Source: Sulfurimonas hydrogeniphila (GTDB taxonomy: Bacteria; Campylobacterota; Campylobacteria; Campylobacterales; Sulfurimonadaceae). From it: a stretch of DNA of 64,000 nucleotides. Of this stretch, positions 8,925-18,995 are shown one piece after another. Location of the stretch: contig NZ_CP035534.1 of NCBI RefSeq assembly GCF_009068765.1, positions 806,001-870,000 on the forward strand, read 5' to 3'. The notes beneath the pieces are model-generated. The model saw only the letters and a list, made by a program, of their open reading frames with translations. It ran no database searches and was not told the origin of the DNA. Position 1 is the first letter of the stretch. Each line of letters opens with the position of its first letter. The translations under genes and the position numbers were made by a program.

Positions 8925-9470
8925 TTATCGGTTCATTTTTTTAAAAATCGACCCTGTGACAAGCAGGGCAAATCCGTCAAAAAAGAGACTGAAACCGACA
9001 AGCAAACCTATAAGGTAGGTGGAGGTAAAAGGCCATCCTGCTATAAATAAAATACCGATTAACATGGAAAAAAGGGCATTAATCATCCACCAGATCCAGC
9101 CGTTTGCAGGACGCATATTCATCGCAAGAGAGAAACTGGCAAAAGAATCCATAAAAAAGTATATAGCCAGAAGCAGACCGACTGTGCCAATTCCTGTCAT
9201 TGGATAAAAAATCATTAAAGCACCAATCCCGATAAGCACAAAGCTTTTAAGCCAGCCCAGAACATCACTTTTGTCACTTATATAGGTAAAATACCCGGCC
9301 ATAAAACCACCAAACATCATCAGCCATGCCACAAAGGTGACTGTTGCCAGGGTCATAAATACAGGGTATATAATACCCACTATTCCGAGAATAATAAAAA
9401 TCACACCTGTAATTTTTGAATACTTACTAAATTTGTCAAACAGATTCTCATCTATAGGATACTTCCACAT
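8925..9470 (-). CDS. HdeD-like DUF308 membrane protein
   Basis: 181 residues with six hydrophobic helices in three pairs, each with the short Gly/Pro-rich pattern seen in HdeD/DUF308 proteins (IILGIVGIIYP, LIGIGALMIFYP). E. coli HdeD is linked to acid resistance at high density; the role here is not known. I chose the ATG at 9468-9470, which has AAGGAAG directly upstream, over an upstream in-frame start at 9509. It is transcribed ahead of the APC permease. Confidence 0.82.
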   Translation of the reverse strand: MWKYPIDENLFDKFSKYSKITGVIFIILGIVGIIYPVFMTLATVTFVAWLMMFGGFMAGYFTYISDKSDVLGWLKSFVLIGIGALMIFYPMTGIGTVGLLLAIYFFMDSFASFSLAMNMRPANGWIWWMINALFSMLIGILFIAGWPFTSTYLIGLLVGFSLFFDGFALLVTGSIFKKMNR

Positions 9471-9596
9471 TTTTCTTCCTTTTCGAATATTTTGGAAAGA
9501 TTGTAACATAGTTTTATCACAAGAAGAGTTACTTAAGTAGCATTAATAGAAGATTGGATAGAATAGCAAAATTATTTTGCATAAAGGATAGAAATA

Positions 9597-10448
9597 TTGC
9601 AGGCAAAAGTTGAAACAGTAAAAACACTCCTTGATGCACTTCCGTTTATTCGCGAGTTTAGAAAAGAGATTGTCGTTATAAAATATGGCGGCTCGGCACA
9701 AACATCTCCCGAATTAAAAGAGAAGTTCGCAGAAGATATTTTGCTTATGTATTTGGTAGGTATCAAACCTGTAATTGTTCATGGCGGTGGAAAAAAAATT
9801 ACCGATATGCTCGAAGCGCTTAAAATTGATACGCAGTTTATAGACGGACAGCGTGTCACGACAAAAGAGACAATGCGGATTGTAGAGATGATACTCAGTG
9901 GTGAGATTAACAAAGAGATAGTCTCTTTGCTGAACTCTCATGATACAAAAGCAATAGGTATCAGCGGTAAGGATGCACACTTTATCCGTGCAAGGGCGAA
10001 AGATTTTTCCAAGTGGGGATTGACTGGGAATATTACAAATGTCAAAGCAGATGTTGTTTTAAATCTGATAAAAGAAGGCTTTATTCCTGTGATAGCCCCT
10101 ATTGCCGCAGGTGAAGAGATGGGACATCCCGGGTATAATATTAATGCTGATCTGTGTGCATCATATGTTGCAAAAGCCATAGGTGCAAACAAAATAATAT
10201 TTTTGACAGATACGCCGGGGGTCTTGAACAAAGAGAAAAAACTTCTTGCAACCTTGACAAAAGATGAAGTAAAAGTGCTCAAAGAAAACGAAACGATTCA
10301 CGGTGGGATGGTACCAAAAGTTGATGCCTGTCTTGAAGCGATAGACGGTGGTGTGCATAAAGCACATATAATTGACGGGCGACTTGAGCACTCCATGCTT
10401 TTAGAGTTGTTTACATCAGAGGGTGTAGGTACCCAAATAGTAAAATAA
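9597..10448 (+). CDS. argB: acetylglutamate kinase
   Basis: Phosphorylates N-acetylglutamate in arginine synthesis. KYGGSA (residues 29-34), VHGGGKKI and the substrate-binding INADLCASYVAKAI segment with the LTDTPGVLN loop are all present in a normal-length protein of 283 residues. It starts with TTG, with AAAGGATAG upstream. First gene in a long plus-strand run through hemC; no other arg gene is here, as usual for scattered biosynthesis genes in this phylum. Confidence 0.94.
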   Translation: MQAKVETVKTLLDALPFIREFRKEIVVIKYGGSAQTSPELKEKFAEDILLMYLVGIKPVIVHGGGKKITDMLEALKIDTQFIDGQRVTTKETMRIVEMILSGEINKEIVSLLNSHDTKAIGISGKDAHFIRARAKDFSKWGLTGNITNVKADVVLNLIKEGFIPVIAPIAAGEEMGHPGYNINADLCASYVAKAIGANKIIFLTDTPGVLNKEKKLLATLTKDEVKVLKENETIHGGMVPKVDACLEAIDGGVHKAHIIDGRLEHSMLLELFTSEGVGTQIVK

Positions 10449-10460
10449 AAAGGATTAGGT

Positions 10461-10748
10461 ATGAGTTACAGCGCGTTATTTGAAGATGAAGATGATATTT
10501 TTGGAGGTTCTCCGAGATCAAAGTTTATGGATGTTGTTTTTAATGCGAACAATGATATAGTAAGACAGGAACTTGAAAAGTTTGTTGAAAAAGTTGCTGC
10601 AATGGAGTTGATGCTCCAAGAAGAGGTCGGTGATGATATTGATACGGCAGTTGCCCGATATAAAGCAAGTCATCTGGATGAGGTTGCAACCAAAACGAAA
10701 AGTATTTACATAGAGCTTATGGGTGATATTCTTTCTCAAAGCGAATAA
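10461..10748 (+). CDS. small acidic protein of unknown function
   Basis: 95 residues, acidic, with no signal peptide or membrane segment. It begins with an Asp/Glu-rich stretch (LFEDEDDIFGG) and continues as predicted helix with heptad-like spacing (about residues 30-60). I do not recognise a family. It sits 12 bases after argB with AAAGGA ahead of its ATG and four bases before the next gene, so it is a real operon member, probably conserved only among close relatives. Confidence 0.65.
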   Translation: MSYSALFEDEDDIFGGSPRSKFMDVVFNANNDIVRQELEKFVEKVAAMELMLQEEVGDDIDTAVARYKASHLDEVATKTKSIYIELMGDILSQSE

Positions 10749-10751
10749 GAG

Positions 10752-11168
10752 TTGCAAAGTATTTTACAGTTTTTCTTGACAGCGTTGTTTCTTTGTAGCA
10801 CTGCTGTTTTTGCAAGTGACTTACGGGATGTGCAGGAAATTTCATTGAAAAAGGATGAGCCAAAGAAAATTCTTGTAAAATACGATAACAAAACAAGACT
10901 TTTTACATTTAGATGGACTTTGTACACTAATGAAGGTTTGGTGGTTTTGCGTTCTTATGATAAGCATGTAGCGCAAAATATACTGTACTTGAATCATAAA
11001 AATCAAAGTTTTCGGGTTAAACTAAAAACTCCTGGAGCAGATTTTTATAATATACCCTATATACTGGTTAAATTTAAAGAGTTTGATGTAAAAAAAAATA
11101 TTGCAAAATTTGAGCTTTATCTCTCTGATGATAAAGAGCAAATACGATTAGAAACAGCAAAAAAATAA
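10752..11168 (+). CDS. secreted protein of unknown function
   Basis: 138 residues starting at TTG. A signal peptide with an AFA-S cleavage site near residue 21 is evident, and the rest is Lys-rich with alternating beta pattern (FTFRWTLYTNEGLVVL), so it is probably a small periplasmic beta-structured protein. I know no function. It lies between the acidic small gene and the polyprenyl synthase gene, with short gaps on both sides. Confidence 0.65.
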   Translation: MQSILQFFLTALFLCSTAVFASDLRDVQEISLKKDEPKKILVKYDNKTRLFTFRWTLYTNEGLVVLRSYDKHVAQNILYLNHKNQSFRVKLKTPGADFYNIPYILVKFKEFDVKKNIAKFELYLSDDKEQIRLETAKK

Positions 11169-11184
11169 ACAAAAGACGAGATAG

Positions 11185-12072
11185 ATGCAAAGAGTAGAAG
11201 CACAAATAAAAAGATTGATACAAGAGTGTGATTATGATGAAGTGACCCGTCTGTTTGCCATGCTGCAGGGCGGAAAAAGACTTCGGGCAAAGCTTATTCT
11301 TAAAATTGCTCCAGAACATAAGGACGCTCCTCTTTTAGCCGCCATAGTGGAACTGATTCATGCTGCCTCACTTTTACATGATGATGTTATTGATGATGCG
11401 ATGACAAGACGCGGAGCAGCATCGGTAAATGCAACAGACGGAAGCAAAACAGCTGTCATGCTTGGAGATATTTTATACTCAAAAGCATTTACGGAACTTG
11501 TTGCCTTTGACAAAGCGGTAGCACAGACAATTGCTTCATCGGTTACAGCACTCTCCAAGGGCGAAATGATGGATGTCAGAATGGCAGAAAATTTTAACAG
11601 TGATGAAGAGCGTTACCTTGATATGCTCTATCTCAAAACTGCTACACTCATTGAAGCAGCTGCAAAAGCGAGTGCTCTGCTAGCGGGAAAAGATGCAGAG
11701 AAATATGCTCTTTACGGACGTAACTTAGGACTTTCATTTCAAATTATAGATGATATTCTTGATATTACAGCAGACGAAGCAACGCTTGGAAAACCTGCGA
11801 TGAATGATTATGTAGAGGGGAAATGTACTTTGCCGTATATTTATCTTTATAATGCACTTGAAGCAAAAGATCAGGAAAAGCTTCTATCTCTGCATGCGAA
11901 AAAACCTACGGAAGAAGAACTCTTATGGATGAAAAAGAAAATGCAAGAACATAAAACGATAGAAAAATCTTTTGAACTGGCACAGAAACTCTCAAACGAG
12001 GCGAAGATTGCTTTGCACGAAGATAAAGATTTAGTTGCCATTTTAGATACAATGATACAAAGAAGTTATTGA
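11185..12072 (+). CDS. polyprenyl diphosphate synthase
   Basis: Trans-prenyltransferase that condenses isopentenyl diphosphate onto an allylic diphosphate. GGKRLRAKL (residues 29-37), the first Asp-rich motif DDVID (66-70) and the second (IIDDILD, near residue 185) are intact. At 295 residues it fits farnesyl/geranylgeranyl or octaprenyl synthases; small residues before the first motif do not settle chain length. The stop overlaps the hemA ATG (TGATG), so the two are translationally coupled. Confidence 0.88.
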   Translation: MQRVEAQIKRLIQECDYDEVTRLFAMLQGGKRLRAKLILKIAPEHKDAPLLAAIVELIHAASLLHDDVIDDAMTRRGAASVNATDGSKTAVMLGDILYSKAFTELVAFDKAVAQTIASSVTALSKGEMMDVRMAENFNSDEERYLDMLYLKTATLIEAAAKASALLAGKDAEKYALYGRNLGLSFQIIDDILDITADEATLGKPAMNDYVEGKCTLPYIYLYNALEAKDQEKLLSLHAKKPTEEELLWMKKKMQEHKTIEKSFELAQKLSNEAKIALHEDKDLVAILDTMIQRSY

Positions 12073-13352
12073 TGCATTATTTAATTGTAAGTCTCTCCCA
12101 TAAAAACAGTGATTTGGAACTGAGAGAAAAATTCACCTATACGGATGAAGAGAAAGAGGCATGTCTGCAAAGACTGCTCAAGTCGCCTAATATCAGTGAA
12201 GCTGTCATGCTGGCTACATGTAACCGTATGGAGTTGTATGTATGCTGCAGTGACATTGAAGAAGCAACAGAACATATGATGAAGTTACTGGCATTTAAAG
12301 GTGGTTTGTCAGAAGAGGTTTTACGAAAAACTGCTGAGATAGTTGATGACAGCAGTGCTATTCATCATCTTTTTGCGGTTGCAAGTTCTATAGACTCTAT
12401 GGTGGTCGGTGAGACACAGATTGCCGGACAGTTAAAAGATGCTTTTAAATTCTCTCATGAACGCGGTTATTCGGATAAGAAAATGTCACGAGCACTCTCT
12501 CATGCGTTTAAATGTGCTGCAAAGGTAAGAAATCTCACTGATATATCCTCAAAACCGGTTTCTGTGGCTTCTGTAGCAATAAAACAGATTAAAGAAAAGG
12601 TTCAAAATTTACGTGAAAAAAAAGCACTTGTGATTGGTGTAGGTGAAATGAGTGAAATCTGCGCAAAACACCTTGTCTCGGACGGGGTGGAAACTTTTAT
12701 TGCAAACAGAACAAAGCAAAAAGCCCAGACTTTGGCACAAGAGTGCAATGCGGAAGTATATGAATTTGGAGACCTGGACAAAGCGGTTAACGAATTTGAC
12801 ATTATATTTACTGCTACAGGTTCTTCTTATCCTATTATTACCAACGAACTTATAGAAGATGTAGATTTTGAAAGATTCTGGTTTGACCTGGCTGTCCCAA
12901 GAGATATTGATATAAAAAACAGAGAAAATATTTTTCTTTTTGTTGTGGATGATATAAAAGATATTGTAGATGCAAACAAAGCACAAAGAGAACAGTATGT
13001 AAGACAGGCACACGGAATTGTAGGACGAAGTGTTGTGGAATTTTATGAGTGGCTTGATACACTCAATGTGGAACCTATCATAAAAGAGATTTATAAAAAA
13101 GCCGAAAAAGCCGCACAGGAAGAGACAAAACGTGCGATTAAAAAAGGTTTTCTGCCTCAAGAATATGAAAAGCAAGCACAAAAAATGGCGCATCAGGCAA
13201 TCAAAAGATTTTTGCATGATATGACCAAAAAGATGCGTGCAGCCTCGCATGAAGCCAAAAGTGATTCTGTCACCGGAGCAATGCAGTATATTCTTAATGA
13301 TGAACATGACAATATTCCAGACCAATACAAACACCATTTAAAAAAGGATTAA
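12072..13352 (+). CDS. hemA: glutamyl-tRNA reductase
   Basis: Reduces Glu-tRNA(Glu) to glutamate-1-semialdehyde, the first step of the C5 heme pathway. The catalytic Cys50 lies in ATCNRMEL, followed by the VVGETQIAGQLK segment, the NADPH-binding LVIGVGEMSE motif and a C-terminal dimerisation domain. I chose the ATG at 12072 rather than the TTG one codon earlier, because it overlaps the upstream stop as TGATG. hemC lies 3 kb downstream in the same run. Confidence 0.94.
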   Translation: MHYLIVSLSHKNSDLELREKFTYTDEEKEACLQRLLKSPNISEAVMLATCNRMELYVCCSDIEEATEHMMKLLAFKGGLSEEVLRKTAEIVDDSSAIHHLFAVASSIDSMVVGETQIAGQLKDAFKFSHERGYSDKKMSRALSHAFKCAAKVRNLTDISSKPVSVASVAIKQIKEKVQNLREKKALVIGVGEMSEICAKHLVSDGVETFIANRTKQKAQTLAQECNAEVYEFGDLDKAVNEFDIIFTATGSSYPIITNELIEDVDFERFWFDLAVPRDIDIKNRENIFLFVVDDIKDIVDANKAQREQYVRQAHGIVGRSVVEFYEWLDTLNVEPIIKEIYKKAEKAAQEETKRAIKKGFLPQEYEKQAQKMAHQAIKRFLHDMTKKMRAASHEAKSDSVTGAMQYILNDEHDNIPDQYKHHLKKD

Positions 13353-13355
13353 AAT

Positions 13356-15059
13356 TTGAGAAGAAGTAAAGCTTTTATACCGACAACCAAAGAGGCACCA
13401 TCAGATGCTACACTTCCGAGTCATATATTTTTATCTCGTGCAGGATTTATTACACAGGTTGCTGCAGGGTTGTATAATTATCTGCCATTAGCAAAAAGAG
13501 TGATTAAAAAAATAGAAAATATCATTAATGAAGAGATGACAAAAGTAGGTGCCCAGGAAGTGGAACTCTCTTTTGTAACACCCGCAGAGTTGTGGCAGGA
13601 GAGTGGAAGAATAGAAAAGTTCGGTAAAGAACTGCTTCGTTTTCACGATAGAAAAAACAATCTTTTCGTACTTGGACCTACACATGAAGAGATGATGGTT
13701 GATGTTGTCCGGAACCGTGTGACATCTTATAAAAATCTGCCATTAAATCTGTATCAGATTAAGACAAAATTCCGTGATGAGGCCCGTCCTCGTTTCGGGC
13801 TTATGCGTGGCCGTGAGTTTATTATGCAGGATGCCTACTCTTTTCATGCTACAGCAGAGGATTTAGACAGAGAATTTGATGCAATGGAAGCAGCCTACAA
13901 AAAGATACTTTCTCGTATGGGACTGGATTTCAGAGTGGTGGAAGCCGACAGTGGTGCCATTGGTGGAAGCGGTTCCAAAGAGCTTATGGTTTTGGCAGAG
14001 AGTGGTGAAGACACAATTGCTGTTTGTTCAAAGTGTGAATACGGTGCCAATATAGAAGCAGCTTCAAGAAGCAAACGCTCAAATATTCCTGAAGCTCCTG
14101 AAGCTTCTTTTAATAAGTTTAAAACACCAGAGATAAAAACAATAGATGAACTTGCAGAGTTTTTCAAAATTGACCCTTATTATACGGTTAAATGTGTTGC
14201 AAAAAAAGTTATATATGAAGATGCAAGTGAAATTGTTCTTTTCTTTGTACGCGGATGCGATAATCTTCAGGAAGTAAAAGCACTCAATGCAACAGAAGCC
14301 CTTGATATTGTGGATGTGACAGAAGAAGAACTCAAAGAGACAGGACTGATTCCCGGTTTTATAGGGCCGCTTGATCAAGACAAGGCAAAACATGTCATTG
14401 ACAGTGATTTAAAAGATGCCACAAATTTAATCTGTGGGGCAAATGAAGCAGATTATCACTTTATAGGGGTAGATTTGTCAGTGCTCAGTAATGCTGCTTA
14501 TTTCGCAGATATAGCAGAAGTAAATGAGGGGGATATCTGCCCGTACTGTGACGGTGAACTCTCTTTTACAAAAGGTATAGAAGTAGGACATATTTTTAAA
14601 CTTGGAACGACTTATTCTGAAGCTTTAAAAGCCGAGTTTTTAGATGAGAACGGAAAAGCACAGCCTTTTATTATGGGAACATACGGAATGGGTGTTTCAC
14701 GCCTTGTAGCAGCAGTTGTAGAGCAGCATCATGATGAAAATGGCTGTATCTGGACAAAAGAGACAGCACCGTATATGGTAAATATTATGATAAGTAACAT
14801 CAAAGATGAGGCGCAGGTGCAAGCAGGCGAACAACTTTATAAGCAGCTGCAGGATGCAAATGTAGAGGTAATGCTCGATGACAGAAAAGAGCGTTTTGGA
14901 TTTAAAATGAAAGATGCGGAACTTATCGGATTCCCGTATACGGTTGTTATCGGTAAAGAGTTGCAAAATGGACATGTGCAGATTTTTGACAGAGCAACAA
15001 AAGAAAAAAGAGATATCAAGAGAGAAGAGATATTTGATAAAATTATGGAACTGATTTAA
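13356..15059 (+). CDS. proS: prolyl-tRNA synthetase
   Basis: Class II synthetase of bacterial type, 567 residues. Motif 2 ([26 protein letters not shown], in part) and motif 3 ([13 protein letters not shown]) are clear. Between them, about residues 230-390, lies the editing (INS/YbaK-like) domain that removes alanine from tRNA(Pro). A C-terminal anticodon-binding domain follows. It starts at TTG, three bases after the hemA stop; the fxsA ATG abuts its stop. Confidence 0.95.
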   Translation: MRRSKAFIPTTKEAPSDATLPSHIFLSRAGFITQVAAGLYNYLPLAKRVIKKIENIINEEMTKVGAQEVELSFVTPAELWQESGRIEKFGKELLRFHDRKNNLFVLGPTHEEMMVDVVRNRVTSYKNLPLNLYQIKTKFRDEARPRFGLMRGREFIMQDAYSFHATAEDLDREFDAMEAAYKKILSRMGLDFRVVEADSGAIGGSGSKELMVLAESGEDTIAVCSKCEYGANIEAASRSKRSNIPEAPEASFNKFKTPEIKTIDELAEFFKIDPYYTVKCVAKKVIYEDASEIVLFFVRGCDNLQEVKALNATEALDIVDVTEEELKETGLIPGFIGPLDQDKAKHVIDSDLKDATNLICGANEADYHFIGVDLSVLSNAAYFADIAEVNEGDICPYCDGELSFTKGIEVGHIFKLGTTYSEALKAEFLDENGKAQPFIMGTYGMGVSRLVAAVVEQHHDENGCIWTKETAPYMVNIMISNIKDEAQVQAGEQLYKQLQDANVEVMLDDRKERFGFKMKDAELIGFPYTVVIGKELQNGHVQIFDRATKEKRDIKREEIFDKIMELI

Positions 15060-15491
15060 ATGATTTATTTTTTACTCTACCTTTTTTTGGAAGTGCTTGT
15101 CTCTGTGCAGATTTCTTCTGCTATAGGAGGACTTGCCACTTTTTTTGAGATTCTTGTTACTGCATTTATAGGGATATCAATTTTAGTAAATTTCAGAAAA
15201 AGTTTGATTGAAAATATGACGGCAGTCTCTTATAACTGTATTGATCTCGAGCAGTTTCAAAAATTAAATCTTTTTACCCTGATTGGTGCTATACTGCTGA
15301 TTATTCCTGGATTTTTAACAGACATATTAGGTATACTCATGCAGTTTGGTGTTTTTACGAGTATGATTGTTAACCGTTATAATGTAAAATCAGGAAAATG
15401 TAATTCTTCTTTTGAGGAACAAAATAATATAACAAAGGATTCAGATGTCATTGATGTTGAAATTATTGAGCACGACTCTGCTCTTAAGTAG
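15060..15491 (+). CDS. fxsA: FxsA family membrane protein
   Basis: 143 residues with three or four membrane helices; the GAILLIIPGFLTDILGILM segment (about residues 78-96) is the FxsA signature. In E. coli FxsA relieves phage T7 exclusion by the F plasmid when overproduced; its native role is unknown. The acidic tail (DVIDVEIIEHD) is usual for the family. The last 47 bases overlap the next gene. Confidence 0.85.
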   Translation: MIYFLLYLFLEVLVSVQISSAIGGLATFFEILVTAFIGISILVNFRKSLIENMTAVSYNCIDLEQFQKLNLFTLIGAILLIIPGFLTDILGILMQFGVFTSMIVNRYNVKSGKCNSSFEEQNNITKDSDVIDVEIIEHDSALK

Positions 15492-16278
15492 TTTTCTCTA
15501 TGCAAGTAACGCAAGTGAAAATATAGAATATTTTTTAGAAGACAAGTTTAGTGAAAATCCAAGACTCAAATCAGTAGATGTAAAAGTGGAGGGTGTTACA
15601 CCACTCAAACAACTTCCAAAATGGAATGCCTATATTGTTAATGTGAAAGCTGTTTTGAAAAACAAGCCAAAGCAGGTAATTCGCCAAAAAATGATTTGGT
15701 TTTCAAACGGAAAGATGATTACAAAAGATTTGACAGATATAAGTACAGGAGAAAGTCTTGTCGACAAGGTTAAACCAACAGTAAAAGCCAGACATTATGC
15801 AAAAGAAAATTTGATTTACGGCAATGCCAATGCGAAACACAAAATAGTCATTTTTTCAGACCCACTGTGTCCTTTTTGTAGAGGATTTGTACCAGGGGCG
15901 ATTAAAGATATGAAAAAAGAGCCCCAAAAATTTGCTGTATATTACTATCATTTTCCACTCGAAAGAATTCATCCCGCTTCAGTAACACTGGTCAAAGCAG
16001 CAATTGCCGCAGAACATCAAGGTGTAAAAGATGTTGTATTAAAACTTTATAATGTTTCAATCAATCCAAGAGAAAAAAATGTCAAAAAAATTCTTGAAGC
16101 ATTTAATAAAGCAGAAGGGACAAATATTACACCTGAAGATATTCAAAATCCCAGTGTAATCAAGCAGTTTAACCACGACAGACTTGTAGCCACTGATCTT
16201 ATGGTTGGTGGAACACCGACGGTTTATCTTGACGGTTCTGTAGATAACACAAAGAAAAAATACCTAAAAGTGAAGTAA
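15445..16278 (+). CDS. periplasmic thiol-disulfide (DsbA/DsbC-like) protein
   Basis: 277 residues with a signal peptide (AxA-like end near residue 23), an N-terminal domain of about 100 residues resembling a DsbC-type dimerisation region, and a thioredoxin fold with CPFC at 142-145 and a cis-Pro in GGTPTVYL. It should isomerise or form disulfides in the periplasm. AAAGGATTCAG gives a good ribosome binding site for the ATG at 15445, despite a 47-base overlap with fxsA. Its stop overlaps the hemC start (TAATG). Confidence 0.82.
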   Translation: MSLMLKLLSTTLLLSSFLYASNASENIEYFLEDKFSENPRLKSVDVKVEGVTPLKQLPKWNAYIVNVKAVLKNKPKQVIRQKMIWFSNGKMITKDLTDISTGESLVDKVKPTVKARHYAKENLIYGNANAKHKIVIFSDPLCPFCRGFVPGAIKDMKKEPQKFAVYYYHFPLERIHPASVTLVKAAIAAEHQGVKDVVLKLYNVSINPREKNVKKILEAFNKAEGTNITPEDIQNPSVIKQFNHDRLVATDLMVGGTPTVYLDGSVDNTKKKYLKVK

Positions 16279-17237
16279 TGCAAAAATTAACAATAGCAAC
16301 ACGCGTTTCAGACTTGGCACTTTGGCAGGCATATCATATCAAGGAAAGAGTTGAAGCAAGTTTTCCTGAAATAGAAGTAGTGCTTAATAAAATAGTAAGT
16401 AACGGCGATAAGGTTTTGGATAAACCTTTGGCTCTCATCGGCGGAAAAGGGCATTTCACCAAAGAGCTTGAAGATGAGATGCTCTCAGGCAATGCCGAGC
16501 TTGCTGTACACAGTTTAAAAGATGTACCGACATATATTCCCGATGGTTTGGAACTTGCAGCTGTGACGCAACGTCAAGACCAAAGTGATGTTTTTTTGTC
16601 ACATACGTACAAAACACTTGAAGATTTGCCTGAGGGAGCAGTGGTTGGGACAACAAGTCTGCGCCGTAGAATGCAACTTTTGCAAAAAAGACCTGATTTA
16701 AAAGTCAAAGATTTGAGGGGGAATGTCAATACACGTCTGAGAAAGTTACAAGAAGGGCAGTATGATGCGATAATTTTGGCATGGATAGGACTCAACAGAC
16801 TTGATTTGCTCAAAGATATTCCCTATACCCAAAAACTTTCTCTTGATATGATGATACCGCCGATGGGGCAGGCTGCCTTGGGTATTGAAATTGTAACCGG
16901 CAATGAACAGGTACGGGTAATTGCACAAAGTCTCAATGATGAAGATACCTTTACATGTACACAGATTGAGAGAGATTTTATATCAAAAATCGGAGCGGGA
17001 TGTTCGGCTCCTGTTGCCTGTAATGCTGTTATAGAAGATGGTAATGTTGTTTTTAGAGTTATGCTTGGCTTTCCAAACGGAACACATATTATGCAGGAAA
17101 AAATCGTAAGAAGTATAGAAGAAAGTAAAAATTTAGGCAAAGAGCTTGCCCAAAAGATGATAGACAAAGGTGCACTGGAGTTATTAAAAGAAGCAGAAAA
17201 AACTGCTTTTAAAGATGAAATGCCACAAAGACTCTAA
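16278..17237 (+). CDS. hemC: porphobilinogen deaminase
   Basis: Polymerises four porphobilinogen units into hydroxymethylbilane. TRVSDLALWQA near the start, HSLKDVPT, TSLRRRMQL and the cofactor-attachment Cys in GAGCSAPVAC are all present. 319 residues is normal. It ends the plus-strand run that begins at argB and shares heme function with hemA upstream. The first residues read TRVSDLALWQ where many homologues read TRxSxLALWQ, so the motif is sound. Its 3' end overlaps the convergent gene by four bases. Confidence 0.94.
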   Translation: MQKLTIATRVSDLALWQAYHIKERVEASFPEIEVVLNKIVSNGDKVLDKPLALIGGKGHFTKELEDEMLSGNAELAVHSLKDVPTYIPDGLELAAVTQRQDQSDVFLSHTYKTLEDLPEGAVVGTTSLRRRMQLLQKRPDLKVKDLRGNVNTRLRKLQEGQYDAIILAWIGLNRLDLLKDIPYTQKLSLDMMIPPMGQAALGIEIVTGNEQVRVIAQSLNDEDTFTCTQIERDFISKIGAGCSAPVACNAVIEDGNVVFRVMLGFPNGTHIMQEKIVRSIEESKNLGKELAQKMIDKGALELLKEAEKTAFKDEMPQRL

Positions 17238-18412
17238 AGTATAACATGGCCTACAAATTTACTCATATTGTCTAAAATATCTCCGCCTTTTCTAAAACTC
17301 AGTCCACAGGCTTCATAGGCAAAGAAAACACCTGCCTGATATTTTTTTCCATGAACATCTTTTGGAAAATCTACATACTCCTGGTAGATTTTTTTATGAT
17401 TCGCATAGGGACCTTCAGTCTGAATGCTGATACTTCCGTTTGCTTCGATAATCTTTGTATTGGCACCTTCGCGTCCAAAAACAGGTTTTTCAACTTGCTT
17501 GAGTCCTTGAAGCGGTTCAAAAGAGGTTTTAAGAAGGTAAGGCGAATCTGGAAACAGTTCACATAGAATTGCCATCATTCCTTTTGACTGGAAGAGTAAA
17601 GTATAGGCAGGGTTTAAAATAATGGCTTTTTGGTTTTGGATGATATTTGTGAGTGTGGTGGCGAGTTCCGGCTCATCAACTGCAATGTCTTCCCAAGGAT
17701 AGAGTTTGAACCAGTACTCATAATTTATGTCATTACTGTCATAAATGCCATCTTCATCAAAGCGGACATTCTGCAAAAACTCAAACTTTGTAACAAATCC
17801 GGCATCTGTTGCCATCTGCTGGAGCAGTTTTGTAGTGGCTTCTTCTTCGTCATTGCCTTCAACAGAAGAAAAAAGTATTTTCCAGCCGTCATAGAATTCT
17901 TCAAATTTGTCTGTGTCATCAAAGAGTGTAACGAGTCTTTTAAAATTGTTACTGATGGCCTCATATACATTGTTAAACTGACGCTCTTCGTCCATATCAT
18001 TGGATTTTAAAATTGCCCATTGTAAAAGTGCAGTCTCAAAAAGCGCCGTAGGGGTGTCGGCATTAAATTCTATAAGCTTAATATCCTGTCCGTCAATACC
18101 GCCGGCTAAATCAAAACGACTGTAAATATGCCAATGGACATCGTTTTCCCAGCTTTTTTTAATACTCTCTATAAGGTTGAAAGGAATGCCCAAATCAAAA
18201 AAGAGATCATTACTGATGACATATTCGGCTGCTTCGACATACATGTCATAAAGAGTATTTGCTGCCTCATAATAGGCCTCTGCTTCTTCTTGGGTCACTT
18301 CTACAAGCTCATCGCTGACATACTTGCTGCCGTCAGAATCAGTATGCCAGGTAAAGCCTATCTCTTCTAAGGTTTCATCATCTATTGGACTCAGTTTTTG
18401 TGTAGTTATCAT
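17234..18412 (-). CDS. glutathionylspermidine synthase-like ATP-grasp protein
   Basis: 392 residues of the glutathionylspermidine-synthase (C-terminal ligase) family, with HIYSRFDLAGG, IKLIEFNADTPTALFETALLQW and KPVFGREGANTKI, the ATP-grasp metal and nucleotide positions. The amidase half of the E. coli Gss enzyme is absent, as in E. coli YgiC/YjfC, so the true ligase substrate is unknown. It starts three bases after the UPF0323 lipoprotein gene. E. coli pairs YgiC with the DUF1190 protein YgiB, and the arrangement here looks equivalent. Confidence 0.86.
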   Translation of the reverse strand: MITTQKLSPIDDETLEEIGFTWHTDSDGSKYVSDELVEVTQEEAEAYYEAANTLYDMYVEAAEYVISNDLFFDLGIPFNLIESIKKSWENDVHWHIYSRFDLAGGIDGQDIKLIEFNADTPTALFETALLQWAILKSNDMDEERQFNNVYEAISNNFKRLVTLFDDTDKFEEFYDGWKILFSSVEGNDEEEATTKLLQQMATDAGFVTKFEFLQNVRFDEDGIYDSNDINYEYWFKLYPWEDIAVDEPELATTLTNIIQNQKAIILNPAYTLLFQSKGMMAILCELFPDSPYLLKTSFEPLQGLKQVEKPVFGREGANTKIIEANGSISIQTEGPYANHKKIYQEYVDFPKDVHGKKYQAGVFFAYEACGLSFRKGGDILDNMSKFVGHVIL

Positions 18413-18415
18413 GTG

Positions 18416-18994
18416 TCAGCCTCCAAAAAATCCGCCACTGCTTCTGCTGTAGCTCGAGCTTCTTGAAGTGCCGCCAAAGAAGCTTTTTCTGCTGCTTGTT
18501 GATTTTCTTGCTGCCTTGCCTGCTGCCGAACGGCTGTAGGCACTTCTGTTGACACTGCTTGCATTTCTGGAAAACCTTTTGTTGTTCATCAGCGCATTGC
18601 CTATCATATTTCCGAGCAAACTTCCTGCCGCAACGGCTAAAATAGTACCGGCAAGTCCCATACCTGCACTGCCTGAATTATCTTGAAGTGTTTCGCTCGT
18701 ACCATTTTGTACTTTTTGATACTCTTGTGCAGCCAAAGCTTTCATCTCTTCTTCGTTCATAAAACGCTCTGTTACTCTGCCAAATTCATCACGTTCTCTG
18801 ATGATTGCACGTGAAGGACCCTGTGTCGGCATCTCTTCGACAACTTTATACTTTCCGTTTGGCTGTTGTTCTATAACCAAAAATTTATTTTGTGCTTCTT
18901 GTTGTTTTTGCTCACATCCTGTAAGCGTACTCATCATTAAAACACCTGCAGTTCCTAATACAACACCGCTGGCAATTGAAGAAATATGTTTCAT
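18416..18994 (-). CDS. UPF0323 family lipoprotein
   Basis: 192 residues. A signal sequence ends in a lipobox (TLTGC, Cys27), so it is a lipoprotein. The middle has a Gly/Ala-rich membrane-like stretch (GMGLAGTILAVAAGSLLGN, about residues 110-128), and the C-terminus is Ser/Arg/Gly-rich with repeated SRS/SSY and ends FFGG. This matches UPF0323 of Helicobacter and Campylobacter. Function unknown. It is followed at once by the glutathionylspermidine synthase-like gene and probably works with it. Confidence 0.84.
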   Translation of the reverse strand: MKHISSIASGVVLGTAGVLMMSTLTGCEQKQQEAQNKFLVIEQQPNGKYKVVEEMPTQGPSRAIIRERDEFGRVTERFMNEEEMKALAAQEYQKVQNGTSETLQDNSGSAGMGLAGTILAVAAGSLLGNMIGNALMNNKRFSRNASSVNRSAYSRSAAGKAARKSTSSRKSFFGGTSRSSSYSRSSGGFFGG

Positions 18995-18995
18995 G

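Noticed and set aside
12609-13337. Long minus-strand open frame of 242 codons opposite hemA
   Set aside because: Composition (Phe, Cys, Ile-rich) is that of an antisense shadow, and hemA is certain on the plus strand.
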